Source: Plasmodium malariae
Taxonomy: Eukaryota; Apicomplexa; Aconoidasida; Haemosporida; Plasmodiidae
Direction: 5' to 3'
Length of the DNA stretch: 64,000 nucleotides
Assembly (NCBI RefSeq): GCF_900090045.1
Contig: NC_041775.1
Span: forward strand, 744,001 to 808,000
The notes beneath the pieces are model-generated. The model did not search any database and had not been told where the DNA came from. It saw only the letters and a list, made by a program, of their open reading frames with translations. Below are positions 25,501 to 37,154 of the stretch, piece after piece (positions within the stretch are counted from its first letter, which is position 1; every line of letters starts with the position of its first letter). The translations under genes and the position numbers were made by a program.

Positions 25501-28500
25501 TGCTATCGCACACTTTACTATTTATGTTATCATAACTCAGTTCAACATCATCTGAGTTGTACTTGTCCTTACCCCTACTCATCTCCACATTTTTAAGTAA
25601 TGAAAAATTTTTTTTTTTTTTTTTTTTTTTTTCCTTTTTTTATTTTCAAAATTATGTTTAACTGCTTCACGTTCATGAGATCGCCTTTTTCATTTTCTTT
25701 CGCCAACTTAACAAAATTATCGAAAAACGCATCGACTGTTTTTGGTCCACTTTCATGGCTTTTGTGTGTATCATTTCTGTCGTAACCATCCCCTCTTTCA
25801 TATTTATCCATCTCGTCTTCCCCCACACCATTTTCCTTCATATGGACATCCAAATCGACAATCGCATCGCTTTCCTTATCTTCCTCATCGCTAACCACAA
25901 TGGTGAAGTCAAAATTCCCCTTCTCCTGTTCTTCTAAACTGCGTCCCCCTTGCTCATTTTCCTTCTGAACAAAATGGGCCTTCTGCATGACCTGTTCAGA
26001 ATTTTCATTATCTAATAATTTTCCTAGCATATTGTTTGGGTGAGATATGTCCGCACCGCTTCTTTCAGCAGCAAGTGGCCAATTATCTGTTATGTTATTA
26101 CTTCTGTTCATGTAGTTATTATTATTATTATTATTATTATAAATATGATTTTTAGTACTGCTGCCAATATTAACAGTAATAATATTATCATTATTACTGT
26201 TACTGTTACTGTTAATGTTACTGTTACTGTTAATGTTACTGTTACTGTTAATGTTACTGTTACTGTTACTGTTAATGTTAATGTTAATGTTACTGTTAAT
26301 GTTAATGTTAATGTTACTATTTTTTTTTTTTTTTTTTTTTTCAAGCGAAACTACACCACCCTGTACCTTATGAGGGTCTTCAATGGAGGTACCACCCCTT
26401 TGATAGGCTCGTAAAAATTTGTTGATATACAAGTCAAAATATGTGTTATGTAAACTTATATTGTCGTCCTTGCTAACACTCTCTTGTTTCATCCAGTCGT
26501 TCTCCTTTGTATCTCTATTTTTGCACTGTTCCACGTGGGGGAAATTGTTTCTCTTTTTATCTACATAGTTTGGGCAATCCCGATGGTCGTTAAAATCTTC
26601 GAAATTAATACTATTTGTCGCTTTAAAAAATTTGTACAAAACATGTACGAAAGCATATATAGAAAGGTTACTACCTAGATGGAGGCAGTTAAACCAGTTT
26701 TGTAATTCATAATCTCGAACAGTGCAAATAAAGGAAAAGTAGTTGAAATAAAAAGAACTGAAGTTTTCGCTGCATGGGTATGAGTCTACTCCTGAAGAAG
26801 CATTGTGAAAAATTAAGTAAATTTTCCCCTTATTTATTAAATATAACAGACTTCTCAATGCAAAATAAGTAATAGCTCTCTGTCTAAGTAATTCCGTTTG
26901 AGATGAGTTTAGCAAAAATTTTATTATAATGATTTGTAAATTTAACAGAAAGGAATTTTTAAAACTCAATAAAGTAGTACTATAAAAACAATGGTCTATA
27001 ATGTTCATAATCATTTTTTCACTCCTATACTCTATATCTATTTCAAATGCGTTATTTAATATACGCCATAATTTTTTAAATAAATACAAACTTACATAAG
27101 GAATAAACTCATTTAATTTGTTTGCAATTTCGCTTAAAAATATGCACGCGGCATAGGCAAAGGGATTTCTTAAAATACGCATTGCGCTTCTTCTACTTTT
27201 TTTTCCACTCATTGTTCCGCTCATTTCTCTTTCCATTTCTCTTTCCGTTTCTCCTTTTCCTCTTCGATGTTTATTCTTTTTATTTACATATGCACTTTCA
27301 CAGTAGGCATGTTGTTCACCCATTTCATCCATGTTTTTGTTTTGATTATTTCTTGGCTCGTTTTCCCTTTTAAAGTTGCTCCCCTGATCCTTTTCCTCTT
27401 CACCACAACCACTACTCCACCCTTCATCCTTTTTTGAACTGTTCATAATTTTCTTTTCATTATTTTCATGTACTGCATGTACCGCATCATGGTGCAACGT
27501 ACTACTATTTATAGGTTCACAACTGCTCTCCTCTTCTTGCATGCGTAAATAGTTTGACGTATGCGTTGGCTGTTCCCTTGGAATATGCTGCAAATGATGC
27601 TCATTCCCCTTTGGTGTTTCCCCACATTTGGAGCTTTTTAGGGAGGAATGATGCTCCACCTCCTCGAGCTCTTTTAAACTACTCGAAATTCGTTCAGCCC
27701 CCTGGTTCTTTACAACGTTCTTATAAACATTAACAATAACATGATATATTACATCATGACTTAACAATGGTATTAACTGGATGAGAACAGAAAAGGAATA
27801 AACATATTCATCTATATTTATTTGTTGAAAAAGGATGTTCAAAATATAGTTTATAATATATGGACTCTGACTTACTTTTTTAGCAAAAATAAGGCATAGT
27901 TTTAAGGCAAATATTCTTATTAGTTTATTATCATTATTTAACATATGAACAATATGTAATGTTATAAAGTCGCTAATAAAAGTAGCTTCATTGTTTCGGA
28001 GCACATAGAAATTTTCTCTATGTTTTACTTTTACGAGATTAAAATTAAGAAAAAAAAGAAAAGAAAATTTTTCTAAATTTCGTAATAAATGATAATAAGC
28101 AAAATTTTTTACACCTGCGTGAGTACTTAACCTAACGATTTGTAGTAAAACTATTATACAATTATAAACAACATTGTAATTATTCGAATGGTTATCTTCG
28201 TTTTTGTACAAAATGTTCTTGATAACTTCTATATCATTTGAAGTCAATAAATGTTGTTCTTTTATTTCATAAAAATATATAATATGAGACAACAAAGAAA
28301 TGTTTTTTAATAAATAAACTAAAGTAGGACTACTATTTTTTAGAAAATCCTTAACAGAAAAATATATATCTACATCGCTTTTATTTTCTATGAAAAAGTA
28401 GTTTATGTAATGCAAAAATTCGTAATTATCTTCATCCTTTAGCGTTCTCATATCACTATAACTGCCATTCGAGTCCCACTTTGCTTCCCCCCTTCCGCTT

Positions 28501-28835
28501 TTTTCTTGTACGTCTTTCCATTCCACCCTCCTCTCTTTTTCTTGTGTTTCTTTCCATTCCTCCTTTTTTCCAATATCATTTTTCACACATGCATCTATCG
28601 GTTGTATCGTTGTTCCACCTTTACTACTATCATTTGTGGTGCATTTTCCCTCAATCATTCTCTTCATCAAAGGGTTTGCATTCTTACTTCTCTTTGTACT
28701 TGCTTCTTTCATTTGTGTTTCATCCTTTTTTACTCTACCACTTAAAAGGGATATGTTATCTCCTCCACCTGTGTTTCCATTGATATACTCCCCCTTGCTA
28801 CTAAATCCATTCGGAAATATGTACTGATTTTCCAT
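19513..28835 (-). CDS. Very large helical-repeat protein, frame break at poly-A
   Basis: Main exon 28835-21812, beginning [11 protein letters not shown]. Residues of roughly 200-450 are helical and HEAT-like ([17 protein letters not shown] and neighbours). The frame breaks at a poly-A/T run (25608-25632): the first part ends in KKKKKFFIT, while the other frame continues [16 protein letters not shown]. The second part is low-complexity and helical (including a KMGEVD array) up to a GTAAAAG donor after 21812. Further exons follow in phase: 21419-21354 ([17 protein letters not shown]...), 21165 to about 20959 ([19 protein letters not shown]...), an exon ending at 20772 ([16 protein letters not shown]...), and perhaps 19557-19513 ([14 protein letters not shown], stop). 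Predicted size is about 2,480 residues. The architecture, with N-terminal HEAT and a C-terminal beta-rich end, recalls large scaffold proteins such as adaptor or Integrator subunits, but I cannot assign it. The last exon and the junction near 20960 are tentative. Confidence 0.6.
19585..20740. other. Low-complexity stretch, proposed intron
   Basis: Contains TCTTTACTTC repeats (19885-20030), ATATACAT repeats (20296-20396) and poly-A/T runs (19445-19487, 20714-20736). On the proposed model it is a 1.2-kb last intron of the large minus-strand gene; otherwise it is 3' flank. Confidence 0.4.
21600..21790. repeat. TATATACATA array in an intron
   Basis: A roughly 55-bp higher-order unit of ATATATACATATATATACAT plus an ATACAT linker is repeated about three times, next to poly-A and CACACA runs. 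It lies in the proposed intron 21811-21420. Reading through it gives only a meaningless YIYMYM tail. Confidence 0.8.
23445..23590 (-). repeat. 18-bp coding repeat (KMGEVD)
   Basis: Eight tandem CTTCCCCCATTTTGTCCA units encode KMGEVD hexapeptides in the large minus-strand gene. The frame stays open on both sides. Confidence 0.85.
26110..26335 (-). repeat. Asn/Ser/Ile codon repeat and poly-A
   Basis: TTACTGTTACTGTTAATG variants encode alternating Asn with Ser or Ile (NSNSNIN-type), bounded by an (ATT)n run and by poly-T at 26319-26341 within the large gene. Confidence 0.8.
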
Positions 28836-29119
28836 TTGAGAAACAAAAAAAACAAAAAAAAAAACAAAAAGAAAAAAAAAAAAAATGTTATCACTAATTA
28901 AAAATTGCCCATCACACTGAATGAATGTACCGACAAACAGGTCTATGCGAATTTCGATAAGGATGTCTACTACACTAAGGTCAGACGTGAAAAGTGGATT
29001 CGAAAAAGTTTTATGCACAGCAACTGGTACTTAAACAGAGCTGCAAACAATTTTTAATGCGTTTCATGGAGTAGCTTTATCTTTTTTAGCTATTTGATAT
29101 AATATATATATATATATAT

Positions 29120-29437
29120 ATATTTATTTATTTATCTGTTTATCTATTTGTTTATCTATTTGTTTATCTATTTGTTTATCTATTTGTTTATCTATTTATT
29201 TATCTATTTGTTTAGCTATTTGATATATTTATATATGCATATATATATATATATATTTATTTGTTTATCTATTTGTTTATCTATTTGTTTATCTATTTAT
29301 TTATCTATTTGTTTAGCTATTTGATATATTTATATATGCATATATATATATATATATTTATTTGTTTATCTATTTGTTTATCTATTTGTTTATCTATTTA
29401 TTTATCTATTTGTTTAGCTATTTGATATATTTATATA

Positions 29438-29494
<57 letters not shown>

Positions 29495-29570
29495 TTATTT
29501 ATCTGTTTATCTATTTGTTTATCTATTTGTTTATATATTTGTTTATCTATTTATTTATCTATTTATTTTT
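29120..29570. repeat. Roughly 101-bp higher-order repeat
   Basis: A unit of TATTTGTTTATC repeats followed by TTTAGCTATTTGATATATT, TATGCAT and (TA)n recurs at 29211, 29312 and 29413, a constant spacing of 101 bp, then decays into a 45-bp (TA)n. Confidence 0.85.
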
Positions 29571-29912
29571 ATTTTTTTTTTTAAATCATGTGAGCTTTCA
29601 ATTTTTCATTGTCTCCCCCCACAACACAGTACTGTGTAGATAGCCTTTTTCAGTGCCCTCCAGAATGTTTGCTTCAAATTTAAAAGGACAAAGAAAAACC
29701 CTGTTTGTGATACATAATATATGCGAGGGTTTATACACGTACCATATATGTTCATATAGTAGACGTATGTTCATCCCTGTTTATGCGTTCATAAGGCATA
29801 AGTTTTTTGATGTAGGAAATATTATATTCCCGTTGTTGCCCTGGAATGGGGGGAAATGGAGCACAAAAAGAAATGCAAAATTGCTCTTGGCCAAGATTTT
29901 ATGTACTCATTT

Positions 29913-30165
29913 TTTGTTCGTTTTATTCCTCATTCGCTTTATTCCTCAATCGTTTTATTCCTCAATCGTTTTATTCCTCAATCGTTTTATTCCTCAATCG
30001 TTTTATTCCTCAATCGTTTTATTCCTCAATCGTTTTATTCCTCAATCGTTTTATTCCTCAATCGTTTTATTCCTCAATCGTTTTATTCCTCAATCGTTTT
30101 ATTCCTCATTCGTTTTATTCCTCATTCGTTTTATTCCTCATTCGTTTTATTCTTCATTCATTTTA
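29913..30165. repeat. 16-bp minisatellite
   Basis: About fifteen tandem TTTTATTCCTCAATCG units with a few ATTCG variants. Because 16 is not a multiple of three, three overlapping frames translate the same FLNRFIPQSFYSSIVL cycle. Confidence 0.9.
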
Positions 30166-30439
30166 TATACTTTTTTATTTATTTATCTATATACCTCTAT
30201 TATTTTTTTTTGTTTGTTTGTTTTTTTTGCTTTTATTGCTATAAGCTGTTTCCATTTTCATTATCGCAAACATGCATGTATTTCCGACGTTCTCTCTTTC
30301 AATTTATATCACATAAAAAGCAAAACATTGTTTGGAATTCTTAATTTTTTCTTTTTATCGTCATGTTTCGAGGGATTAAAAAATACGCATATCTATTGCC
30401 TTCCTGTGAAAGGAGCACTTAGAAGAAAAAAAAAAAAAA

Positions 30440-30595
30440 AAAAAAAAAAAAATGAAGAAAAACTAAGCAGAAAAAAAAATGAAGAAAAACTAAGAAGCAG
30501 AACAAAAAATGAAGAAAAACTAAGAAGCAGAAAAAAAAATGAAGAAAAACTAAGAAGCAGAACAAAAAATGAAGAAAAAAGAGCAGGAAAAAAAT
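30440..30595. repeat. 30-bp minisatellite
   Basis: About five units of AATGAAGAAAAACTAAGAAG plus a CAGAACAAAA-type end, next to a poly-A run. Confidence 0.8.
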
Positions 30596-30767
30596 AGCAA
30601 AATAGGAGGAACATTTAAGAAAAAAGGGAAGAAAATTTAACGCTTTTGAAAAACATCGAGGAATATACACATACGCTTTTGCACATAGACATATGTAGAA
30701 ATGCCTTCAGAAAGGCAAGTACAAAACTGCACAAAAGCACAATGATGGGAGGCATTGCCGTTCTTAT

Positions 30768-30804
<37 letters not shown>

Positions 30805-31156
30805 ATGTCCTACTTGCCCGTAATACCTGAAAAAAGAACATCTCTTTCCACGCACAAACTAGTTCTTTTCATTTTTGCTTTTAATTTATTGTTACAGTAA
30901 AAGGGGTAAATATTTTTAGGAAGTTTTTTAGGGGGAGGGGAAAAAAAAATAAGGAGGAGAAAGAAAAATAAATAAAAATGCATTTATAGCGTTTCTATTT
31001 GTCCTAATGTAAATTTAATTCATACATATGTCAAACTTATCTGTTTTTATATAAATAATAAATATATAAGCCATCCTTGCTTCTACTTATTTTTTCACCA
31101 CAACCCTCCCCCCTTTTTTTTTTTTTTTTTTTTTGTTCATTTTATCGGTGTGTAAG

Positions 31157-33050
31157 ATGAATAAAAGGGCATACAGTGAATCTGTGGTTCCGTCTAAGCA
31201 TTCAAGTTAGAGGAAAAAATAAAATTATATTATAGAAAAACCAAACCAAACCAAACCAAACGAATCCAAACACGCTTCTCCATATTTTGTAAATAGTACC
31301 AATCGAAACGTTTACATTTCTTTTGCGCGCAATGCAAATTCAGCAAAATTTCGTGTTCATGCGTAAATACACGTTAGCGCTGCGGTATTTTTTTAAAGCG
31401 GAGTTAGTACTAGCAGTGGTATTAGTAGCAGTGGTAGTAGTAGCAGTGGTAGTAGTAGCAGTGGTAGTAGTAGCAGTGGTAGTAGTAGCAGTGGTAGTAG
31501 TAGCAGTGGTAGTAGTAGCAGTGGTAGTAGTAGCAGTGGTAGTAGTAGCAGTGGTATTAGTAGCAGTGGTAGTATAAAATAAGCGTAAATGGTACGTGGT
31601 AAGGGGAAAAGAAGTGTAGGCATAGAGAGTAGAGGGGCATGCTAGATATATGCTCGCTCGTTGATGCAATGCAACGCAGAGTTATACACGAAGTGCCACT
31701 GCAAGGGGTCAAAATATTTCATACAACTAAGATTCATACATGCATATGTACATGTATTTGTATGCCCCTTTATGCATGTATATATCCCTATATATATGTA
31801 CGTATGTTAACTAACAAAGCAGAAAGGATATCGTTACACTATGTCAAAATGAACAGTGTGCCATCCGCCACTTACTAGTGCTTTAGAAGCGCTTGTCTAA
31901 ACAGTGCATATCCTGTACATATGTACTTCACTTTTCGCCTTATCATTCAGGAAGAAATGACGTAAAAGATTTAAACAATGATATAAGGGAAAATAATAAA
32001 ACTGAAGGAAAGAATGAAAAGAAATTAGAAAATGTTGTAGTTAGAATTAGAAAATTAGAAAAGCATGAAAAGTCAACATTGCATGCAGATCCTAATGATA
32101 AGACTGCTTTATATTTTGATAAAGATTTTGAAATAGAGAAATACAATTTCGATATAGTTTTTGATGAAAATGATGATAATAAAATGATTTTTAATAAAAT
32201 AGGTGGTCATATAATGGTTAATAATGTTTGTGAAGGATTTAAAGAAACTATAATAACATACGGTCAAACAGGCAGTGGTAAAACATATACTTTATTCGGA
32301 TCAAATAATGAATATGGTATCATCTATTATTTTGTTTATAATTTATATAAATTATGTACTGCAAAGAATAAAAAAAAAAAAATTTATCTAAGCATATATG
32401 AAATATTAGGGGATACTTTAATTGATCTCATATCTACATTAAATGAAAAAAACGTCGAATTTTACACAGAAGAGCATTACCTTAAGACTATTAGATATAC
32501 TTATAAAGTTGTCAATATAAAGAATTATGAAATGGCCAAAAAAATAATTGATACCGCATGTTTGCTCCGAAATGTCGAGGCTACTTCCCAGAATATGCGG
32601 TCCGGCAAAAGCAGGCGCGCGTGTGAATAGGCATTCACGTGTCTGTATATACAGGCGTGAACATGTATATACATATGTTCTTGCACACGTTCTTGCACAC
32701 GTTCATGCACACGTTCATGCATATGTTCATGCATATGTTCATGCATATGTGTAACGATATTTGCCATGATATTTGTAATACTAAAATGACTTTTTACCAC
32801 CTCCTCATCAGGTCAAGCAGGTCCCATGCGATCATTCAGTTTTTTGTAAAAATTTCTGACTCCACAGTTAATAACGGCATTGAAACAATTAGGGAGTACT
32901 ATGGCGTACTAACACTAGTGGACTTGGTTGGATGTGAACGAGAAGAATTTAACACAAATAAAAGTGCAAGTAAAAATGATAAAACATCTAGTAAATTTTT
33001 GAATTCATCTCTTACATCTCTTAATAAGATGTTGAGAAAAATGCAAGTAA

Positions 33051-33081
<31 letters not shown>

Positions 33082-35552
33082 CTTTAAGTCCCCACATGTA
33101 CCTATGCCTTTTTTGCCACGAGTATAGGAATTGCTCGATGGAGGCAGTTCCACTCATACGATTGTCCATTTTTTGCTCATTCGTTGTTCATTAATTGCAC
33201 AGTCGTTAGTGGATGTTTCTGCTCATCCACTTCTCCTCTTTTGCTCCCTTTGTAGATGGGAAATTTAGACGAATCGGATAAACGTCAAAGCGTTTTGTGT
33301 AAAGTGCTCTTTAACTACATTCAGAAGACCTGTGGAGTTTGCCTCATTTTTTGCTTCAACCCCAGAATAAGCCAAAAGAGTGTAAGAAAATTATGATCGA
33401 TTTATGAATATTGCGTATATATATGTACACACAAACATGCACACATGAAAACACACTCATATGTATACAAGTACACAGGGCGCATTGAAGTAATGGCGCT
33501 TTTAAATTATGTTTCTATGTTCATCATGTATTTATCAAAAAAAAAAAAAAAAAAATAAAGGAATAAAGGTGTGGAGCGTATATGTAGAGTGCATATGTAG
33601 AGTGTATATGTAGAGTGTATATGTAGAGTGTATATGTAGAGTGTATGATGTATGTGTAAATTCCGATTAGACAAGTGAGCGCGCCCTTTTTCCCCACCTT
33701 TTAGCTAACCAGCTCAACGCTTATCATGGCCAGTGATTGCAAAAAAATAAAAAGCAAAAGAAAGCAGCTAATTCATGTTAAGTCTGAAAATAAAGAAGAT
33801 TTTTTCAAAAAGATTGCACATGATGGGAATAAAAAGAGTATTCAGAATAAAGATCAGTACGAAGAAAAAAGTTGGGATGTATTTGATTCCTCTAAAAAGG
33901 ATTTAAATGATACAAATATTGAAGAAGACAAAAAAAATGCTAAGGATGATATGCATGCTAAGAATAATTCCACGATATTTCTTATTTATTCAAATGATGA
34001 TAAAGATCATCATGCTGTTAATATTTTAAATAAAAAAAAAGATAATGAAAAAGTCAATATTTTTAAAAATATTGCACATGAATTGGTAAATGAGCAAATG
34101 AGAGAAGAAAAAAAAAAAATACTCCTTATAGAGCAATTAAAAAATGATCTTGTTAAACTGAAAAACGAATGCGCTTTTTGGAAAAGGGAAACACATAATT
34201 ATCACAATAAACTGAAAATATTAAATAAAAATTATTTAAAAATCAATGAATTTCTTTTTAGAACTTTAAATACTAACTCTTCTGATAGTTGTAATTCCCT
34301 CAATATTTGCAATTCGGCTTCTTCCAAATATGAAGAACAAATACATGAACGACAAAGAAGTCGTCAAATCAGCTTAAATAATAACAAACCGTTTTTCCCT
34401 GTAGAGAAATATGAACAGGCAAGAAATTTCGAAAAGGAAAATGTTTCAAATAATCTTTCAAGTGTGCAAAGGGAAGGTGAAAATGATGACCAACAAAAAA
34501 TTGAAAAGAATTTGCCTGACTTGGTCAGCTCAAACGATCTACAAGCTGGCACATACATACCAAGCAGTAATAGTAACATCAACAATAGCAATAGTAATAG
34601 TAACAGTAATAGTAATAGTAACAGTAATAGTAACAGTAATAGTAACAGCAATAGTAATAGTAATAGTAACAGCAATAGTAATAGTAATAGTAATAGGAGT
34701 AATAACGGTGTAAATTGTCGTGTGAAAAAGAACTACACTATGATCGACACTTACCAAATGAATGAAAATAAGCCAGAAAAAGGTAAACAATACACAAAAT
34801 ACTACTCTTTTAATGAAAAAAAAAAATACAAAGAAGAATTTGTGCATAATAAATCACCTGACCATGTAAAAAATCTCCGCAAATTTTGCACACAAGAGTT
34901 AATAAATTATGAACATAATTATGAACATAATTATGAACATGAATACGAACATAAATATGAACATAAATATGAACATAATTCCGCCCTAAATTCTGCACAG
35001 GTACAAATGGGCCAACATGACAAGCAAAATCATGAACAAGTCAAGCAAGTAAAAAATACGAAAACGAATTTTTATGATAAAAATGTTTCACATATTACGT
35101 ATAATCAACATAATGAACATGTCCTTAAAAATGTAAATACGTTATGCAATAAAAATATAAAAAGAGAAAATATCAATTTAAATCTGAAAGAAATAAACAA
35201 AAATAATTTTACAGTTAATACATTTCAAAAAAAAAATACGAGTAACTCAAACGAGGAACAGCTAGTAAATAAAAACATTTTAATGAAAGAATATCAAACT
35301 GCTAAAACTAGGTCTCCACGTTGTGATAACATTCACAAGGAAATATATAATAAGAAAAATACTGAACAGAAAATTGTTATAAACGATCAATCATATTTAA
35401 GTAAAGGGGATGAAGAAACAACAAAAGCGGTTACTATAAACCCTGCTTCACCTATTAACTTTAATAATTTTGATGAGGTCACAGTGGAATCCTTAGCTAC
35501 TAAAATAAAAAATAGAATATTAAAATCGAGAAGCTTGTCCATAGCTCGATAA
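31157..35552 (+). CDS. Kinesin-like motor protein, five exons
   Basis: Phase-consistent exons: 31157-31205, 31951-32599, 32812-33046, 33256-33381 and 33705-35552, predicting 967 residues. Motor motifs are the P-loop GQTGSGKT (about residue 121), switch I SSRSHAIIQF (formed across the 32599/32812 junction), switch II LVDLVGCE in place of DLAGSE, and the motor end TSSTLIMASDCKKIK. Kinesins move along microtubules by ATP hydrolysis; the subfamily is not clear. The tail has a coiled coil (about 34090-34260), an (NS)n tract (34560-34695), NYEHNYEHEYEH repeats and a basic end. Exon 1 (MNKRAYSESVVPSKHS) is the least certain because its intron is 745 nt and contains a 15-bp array. The later junctions fit well. 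Confidence 0.85.
31405..31575. repeat. 15-bp minisatellite in kinesin intron 1
   Basis: About eleven near-perfect AGCAGTGGTAGTAGT units. The GC content is far above the flanks. It lies in the proposed first intron. Confidence 0.9.
33575..33650. repeat. 13-bp repeat in kinesin intron 4
   Basis: Five tandem ATATGTAGAGTGT units within intron 33382-33704. Confidence 0.8.
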
Positions 35553-35637
35553 AGACAAGAAAAGAAACCAATAAGAAAATTGAAAAAAAGGAGAGGTCAG
35601 GAAGGACCATATTAAAATAAAAAAATAAAAAAAAAAA

Positions 35638-35696
<59 letters not shown>

Positions 35697-35996
35697 ACAC
35701 TCCTTCAGTACAAACGGAGTAAATGTATCACTCCCTTCGACTTCTTCTTTAACGCCTTACTATCCTTTTATTTTTACAGCATATCCACTATACTGCTACT
35801 ACCGTAGTAGCATATTTTCTTATTATTTTACATATCCACACGTACACATGTATATATATATGCACGTATACTTACACATACAACAGAGCACAAAAATTTG
35901 ACCCCCCCCCCTTTTTTTTTTTTTCTCATGTTAAGGCTTTTACATACAAAAAAAAAAATTTCATTTAAATGTTTTCCTTATTTCCTGTTTTACAAA
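35553..35996. other. Spacer downstream of kinesin
   Basis: It contains a (TA)n run (35646-35692) and poly-C/poly-T (35903-35925). The piece after TTTTTACAG at 35781 reads HIHYTATTVVAYFLII and might be a stray exon; no partner was found. Confidence 0.4.
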
Positions 35997-36724
35997 ATGG
36001 CATGTAATAATAATATTTTCAAGATAGGCTTTTTTTTTTTTTTTTTTTAAACAGCTAAAATCTCTTTGAATAAAACATCAGACGAGCTCGTCTACATGTT
36101 TTTCCCTCTGCGTATAATTATGAAGCGCAGGTAAAGCACATTTGCTATGTTATATATATTTGCACATACGTTTATTCAAGCGTGTACATATTTAATTAGG
36201 TGTACATATGCGCATATGTATGTATATATATATATTTCTGTACATATAAACACACATAACATCCACATGCGTACAAACTTTCGACAGTTTAAAGTAAAAG
36301 TAGTATAACTGCCGCATAGACGTGCGCATATTTTATTTTTCGTTGCTTCCCAAATATATTGTGTCGAATATAAGCAATGAAAAAATAATAAAATAAAAAA
36401 TAAAAAACACAAAAGATGGGCAAACCAATATAGATCATTAAAAGAGCAATTTGGCATTAATTTGGCATCAATTTGGCATTAATTTGGCATCAATTTGGCT
36501 TTAATTTGGCATCAATTTGGCATTAATTTGGCATCAATTTGGCATTAATTTGGCATCAATTTTGCATCAATTTTGCGGCATTTTCGCATAAATTTCATAC
36601 AATTTTTACATCTCTTTTATGGTTAATTTTTTCTTTTAACTTTTTCCATTTTTCAGTAAGTGCGAACGCTTATACTGATATTCGATTAGCTAAATATTTT
36701 TCTTCTTTTAACTTTGCCAAATAA
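35997..36724 (+). CDS. Candidate 48-residue spliced micro-gene
   Basis: Three exons keep phase: 35997-36003 (ATG GCA T), 36055-36130 and 36661-36724, giving MASKISLNKTSDELVYMFFP then LRIIMKRSANAYTDIRLAKY and FSSFNFAK. The donors are GTAATA and GTAAAG; the acceptors are TTTAAACAG and the second AG of CAGTAAG. The first intron is only 51 nt, short for the genus. The peptide is basic with a short hydrophobic patch, as in small mitochondrial or ribosomal subunits, but I recognise no family. Coding quality of exons 2 and 3 is good; the start is less certain. Confidence 0.5.
36441..36580. repeat. 11-bp minisatellite in the micro-gene intron
   Basis: About thirteen AATTTGGCATT/AATTTGGCATC units alternate at 11-bp period within intron 36131-36660. 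Confidence 0.85.
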
Positions 36725-37102
36725 ATGAAAAGTACTATTTTTTTTTTTTTTTTTTGATTAATTTTGCAAATTAGATATTCCTTTTTTTTTTTTTTTTTTT
36801 TCACTGTTTATTTTTTTTGCATCAAAAAAATGAATAAATAAATATAAATATACATATATACATTTGCAAAGAGGTTTATTTGAAAACTTTTAAACTTTTG
36901 CGCCAACATAAAAGAGCAAAACGTACTTCAGCAGGAAATTACGTACATGTAAATTTATATAAATATTTACAAGTATATGTATACGTATGTATACTAATAT
37001 TTTCATGAATGCAATATTTTAACTTCGTTATATGAAGGCATTCAAGGCGTCATTTGTTGCACGCTGCCAACGCTTAACACCATATTTAATCATTTAATAT
37101 AC

Positions 37103-37154
<52 letters not shown>

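Larger units (their letters stand above)
28836..31156. promoter_or_regulatory. Divergent spacer between large gene and kinesin
   Basis: About 2.3 kb shared by two divergent start sites. It holds several minisatellites, poly-A/T runs (30425-30451, 30777-30802, 31107-31133) and a polypyrimidine run just before the kinesin ATG. A long apparent frame at 29653-30597 is an artefact of the 16-bp array read in all three frames. Confidence 0.55.

Noticed and set aside
29653..30597. 314-residue plus-strand frame in the spacer before kinesin
   Set aside because: Most of it is the 16-bp array read in one of three equivalent frames; no conserved or non-repetitive domain and no splice support.
31340..31669. 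Thr/Ala or Leu/Pro repeat frames
   Set aside because: Read from the 15-bp AGCAGTGGTAGTAGT array in all frames; proposed kinesin intron.
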